Positions 57,134 to 58,087 of a DNA stretch of 58,087 bases are shown piece after piece (the stretch's first letter is position 1; each line of letters opens with the position of its first letter). The position numbers and the translations under genes were made by a program. Under the pieces are notes generated by a model. That model was not told the DNA's origin and made no database searches. It saw only the letters and a program-made list of their open reading frames with translations. Source of the stretch: a virus; the IMG/VR virus record IMGVR_UViG_3300022912_000001, positions 1 through 58,087 of that record; one strand, given 5' to 3'.

Positions 57134-57366
57134 AAATACAACTTGAACTTTGTGATGTAGAACATGAAGGAGATATTGAACAAGTAAGACAAGCAATATC
57201 TAATGCTGGCGGTAGCCTTGTTGACTATGACCATCATTATGATGCTGAACTTTTGATATGTACTATTGAATGTACTAATTCATCTAATTTTCTTGACTTT
57301 GAATGGATGGGAACAGAAGTTCCTATTGAGAACCAAGGAGATGGTCTAGGAGGCGCACTTATATGA
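57130..57366 (+). CDS. Hypothetical acidic protein with TTG start (78 aa)
   Basis: TTG at 57130 is 7 bases after AAAGGGGA and overlaps the previous stop. The protein is acidic (about 14 Asp/Glu), with a ferredoxin-like strand-helix-strand opening (KIQLELCDVEHEGDIEQVRQ). No known family. Confidence 0.6.
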   Translation: MKIQLELCDVEHEGDIEQVRQAISNAGGSLVDYDHHYDAELLICTIECTNSSNFLDFEWMGTEVPIENQGDGLGGALI

Positions 57367-57599
57367 GTTGGTCAACCTGTCCTAATTGTGGTCATAATTG
57401 GGTAGAGTTTCTTGAAACTCCTGGATATGGTATTTGTCCTAGATGTGGCCACGACAGAAATGAAGTGCCCGAACCTGAAGAACCTGAATATCTATCTAGC
57501 TGTTGTAGTATGCCAAGAATGGATGATTCTGATATATGTTCTGACTGTAAAGAACATGCAACCTTTGTTGACGAAGATGGAAATGAGGAGCCAGAATGA
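57363..57599 (+). CDS. Double zinc-ribbon protein (78 aa)
   Basis: CPNCGHNW (6-13) and CPRCGHDR (25-32) make one zinc ribbon. CC (47-48) and CSDC (about 59-62) could make a second. The remainder is acidic. ATGA-coupled on both sides. Proteins of this form often bind RNA polymerase or nucleic acid; nothing further can be said. Confidence 0.65.
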   Translation: MSWSTCPNCGHNWVEFLETPGYGICPRCGHDRNEVPEPEEPEYLSSCCSMPRMDDSDICSDCKEHATFVDEDGNEEPE

Positions 57600-57973
57600 G
57601 TAGAATACCTGACATAGGAACAGCATTTAGATGTTTAAGACAGCTACCTAAACTGTTGAAGATATATGAGCCAGAATCACCAAAGCTCAGAGAAGATGTT
57701 ATTGACTCTATTGATATGCTCGAATCCCTATGCGAGAAACAGGCTGAAGCGATTAAATCTTTGAATGAAGAACTTGACCAATCAGCTATTGACATAATAA
57801 TGGTTGGCGGTAAGGGAATGAAGATTGAATCTGAGCGTGACACATTACAGGCAAGGATTAAGGATGCGCCAAAGAGGGCATACTACAAAAAGAATGGTGA
57901 GTTATGGGAAGCCGAGAACGTACTTCAAGCCGAGATAACTTGCGCCATCGTAGAGATAAAGGAGGAATCATGA
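57596..57973 (+). CDS. Hypothetical coiled-coil protein (125 aa)
   Basis: ATGA-coupled to the ribbon protein and to the gene crossing the join. Helical through residues 30-85 with a coiled-coil pattern (DMLESLCEKQAEAIKSLNEEL). The organisation resembles phage ead/Ea22-like small proteins in length and coil, but the similarity is too weak for assignment. Confidence 0.6.
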   Translation: MSRIPDIGTAFRCLRQLPKLLKIYEPESPKLREDVIDSIDMLESLCEKQAEAIKSLNEELDQSAIDIIMVGGKGMKIESERDTLQARIKDAPKRAYYKKNGELWEAENVLQAEITCAIVEIKEES

Positions 57974-58087
57974 CTAACGAATCGGTAGAGTTGAAGGCGC
58001 ATAAAAGAATATGGCTACAGCAAGAGGGCGAGACTACTTGGTGTCAGGATAAAATTAACGATGATGATATTGAGTACGTTTTAGCCA
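57970..58087 (+). CDS. Hypothetical protein, 5' part of the gene split by the contig join
   Basis: ATG at 57970 follows AAAGGAGGAATC (a strong site) and overlaps the previous stop (ATGA). The frame runs off the window and continues at position 2, ending at 292, for 105 aa in total. See the entry for 1-292. Confidence 0.8.
   Translation, partial: MTNESVELKAHKRIWLQQEGETTWCQDKINDDDIEYVLA
57996..58087. repeat. Terminal direct repeat, right copy
   Basis: Identical to 1-92 over all 92 bases. Removing one copy gives a circle of about 57,995 bp with an intact gene across the join. Confidence 0.95.

Overview
The window is a complete circular or circularly permuted double-stranded DNA phage genome, cut open inside a gene. 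The first 92 bases are repeated exactly as the last 92 (1-92 = 57996-58087), so the unique genome is about 57,995 bp, and one gene (start 57970, stop 292) reads across the join. Genes are packed tightly with ATGA/TAATG overlaps. Terminase, portal, scaffold, capsid, short-tail, fibre and very large ejection-type genes are present. No sheath, tape-measure-type tail, integrase or repressor is recognisable, which suggests a virulent podovirus-like phage of an unidentified bacterium. I see no tRNA, rRNA, CRISPR array or insertion sequence.

The layout is two divergent blocks. The minus-strand (late) block runs from about 47.27 kb down to 8.18 kb: small terminase-like protein, GroES-like co-chaperonin, large terminase, portal, scaffold, major capsid, a decoration-type protein, neck/tail adaptors (one with two families of long internal repeats), a LamG-type fibre, a lysis region with a T7-lysozyme-like amidase and several small membrane proteins, duplicated small virion proteins, a nozzle-like tail protein, and ejection-type proteins ending in proteins of 802, 2782 and 1183 aa. 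The 2782-aa protein carries an HExxH zincin motif, two SAP-like segments and what looks like a two-barrel RNA polymerase core (DxDGD motif). It is the most striking feature here: a candidate virion-carried RNA polymerase.

The plus-strand (early/middle) block runs from 47.73 kb through the join to 8.19 kb. It starts with small unknown genes preceded by strong stem-loops and a recurrent ribosome-binding cassette (AAAGGAGAGCA). It continues with a RadC-like protein, a 200-base structured intergenic region, peptide deformylase, a Cas4-like nuclease, a Rad52-like annealing protein and an SSB-like protein with an acidic -PF tail. Past the join come dUTPase, a DUF932 protein, a minimal sliding-clamp homologue, a Dam-type adenine methylase, a DnaB helicase and a RuvC-like resolvase. 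No DNA polymerase is recognisable, so the phage probably uses host replicase with its own clamp, helicase and recombination proteins.

The divergent gap at 47.27-47.73 kb is AT-rich and holds a sigma70-like promoter facing the late block, two matched palindromes and two direct repeats; it is the most likely regulatory centre and a possible origin. All functional calls rest on motifs read by eye; no database search was possible.
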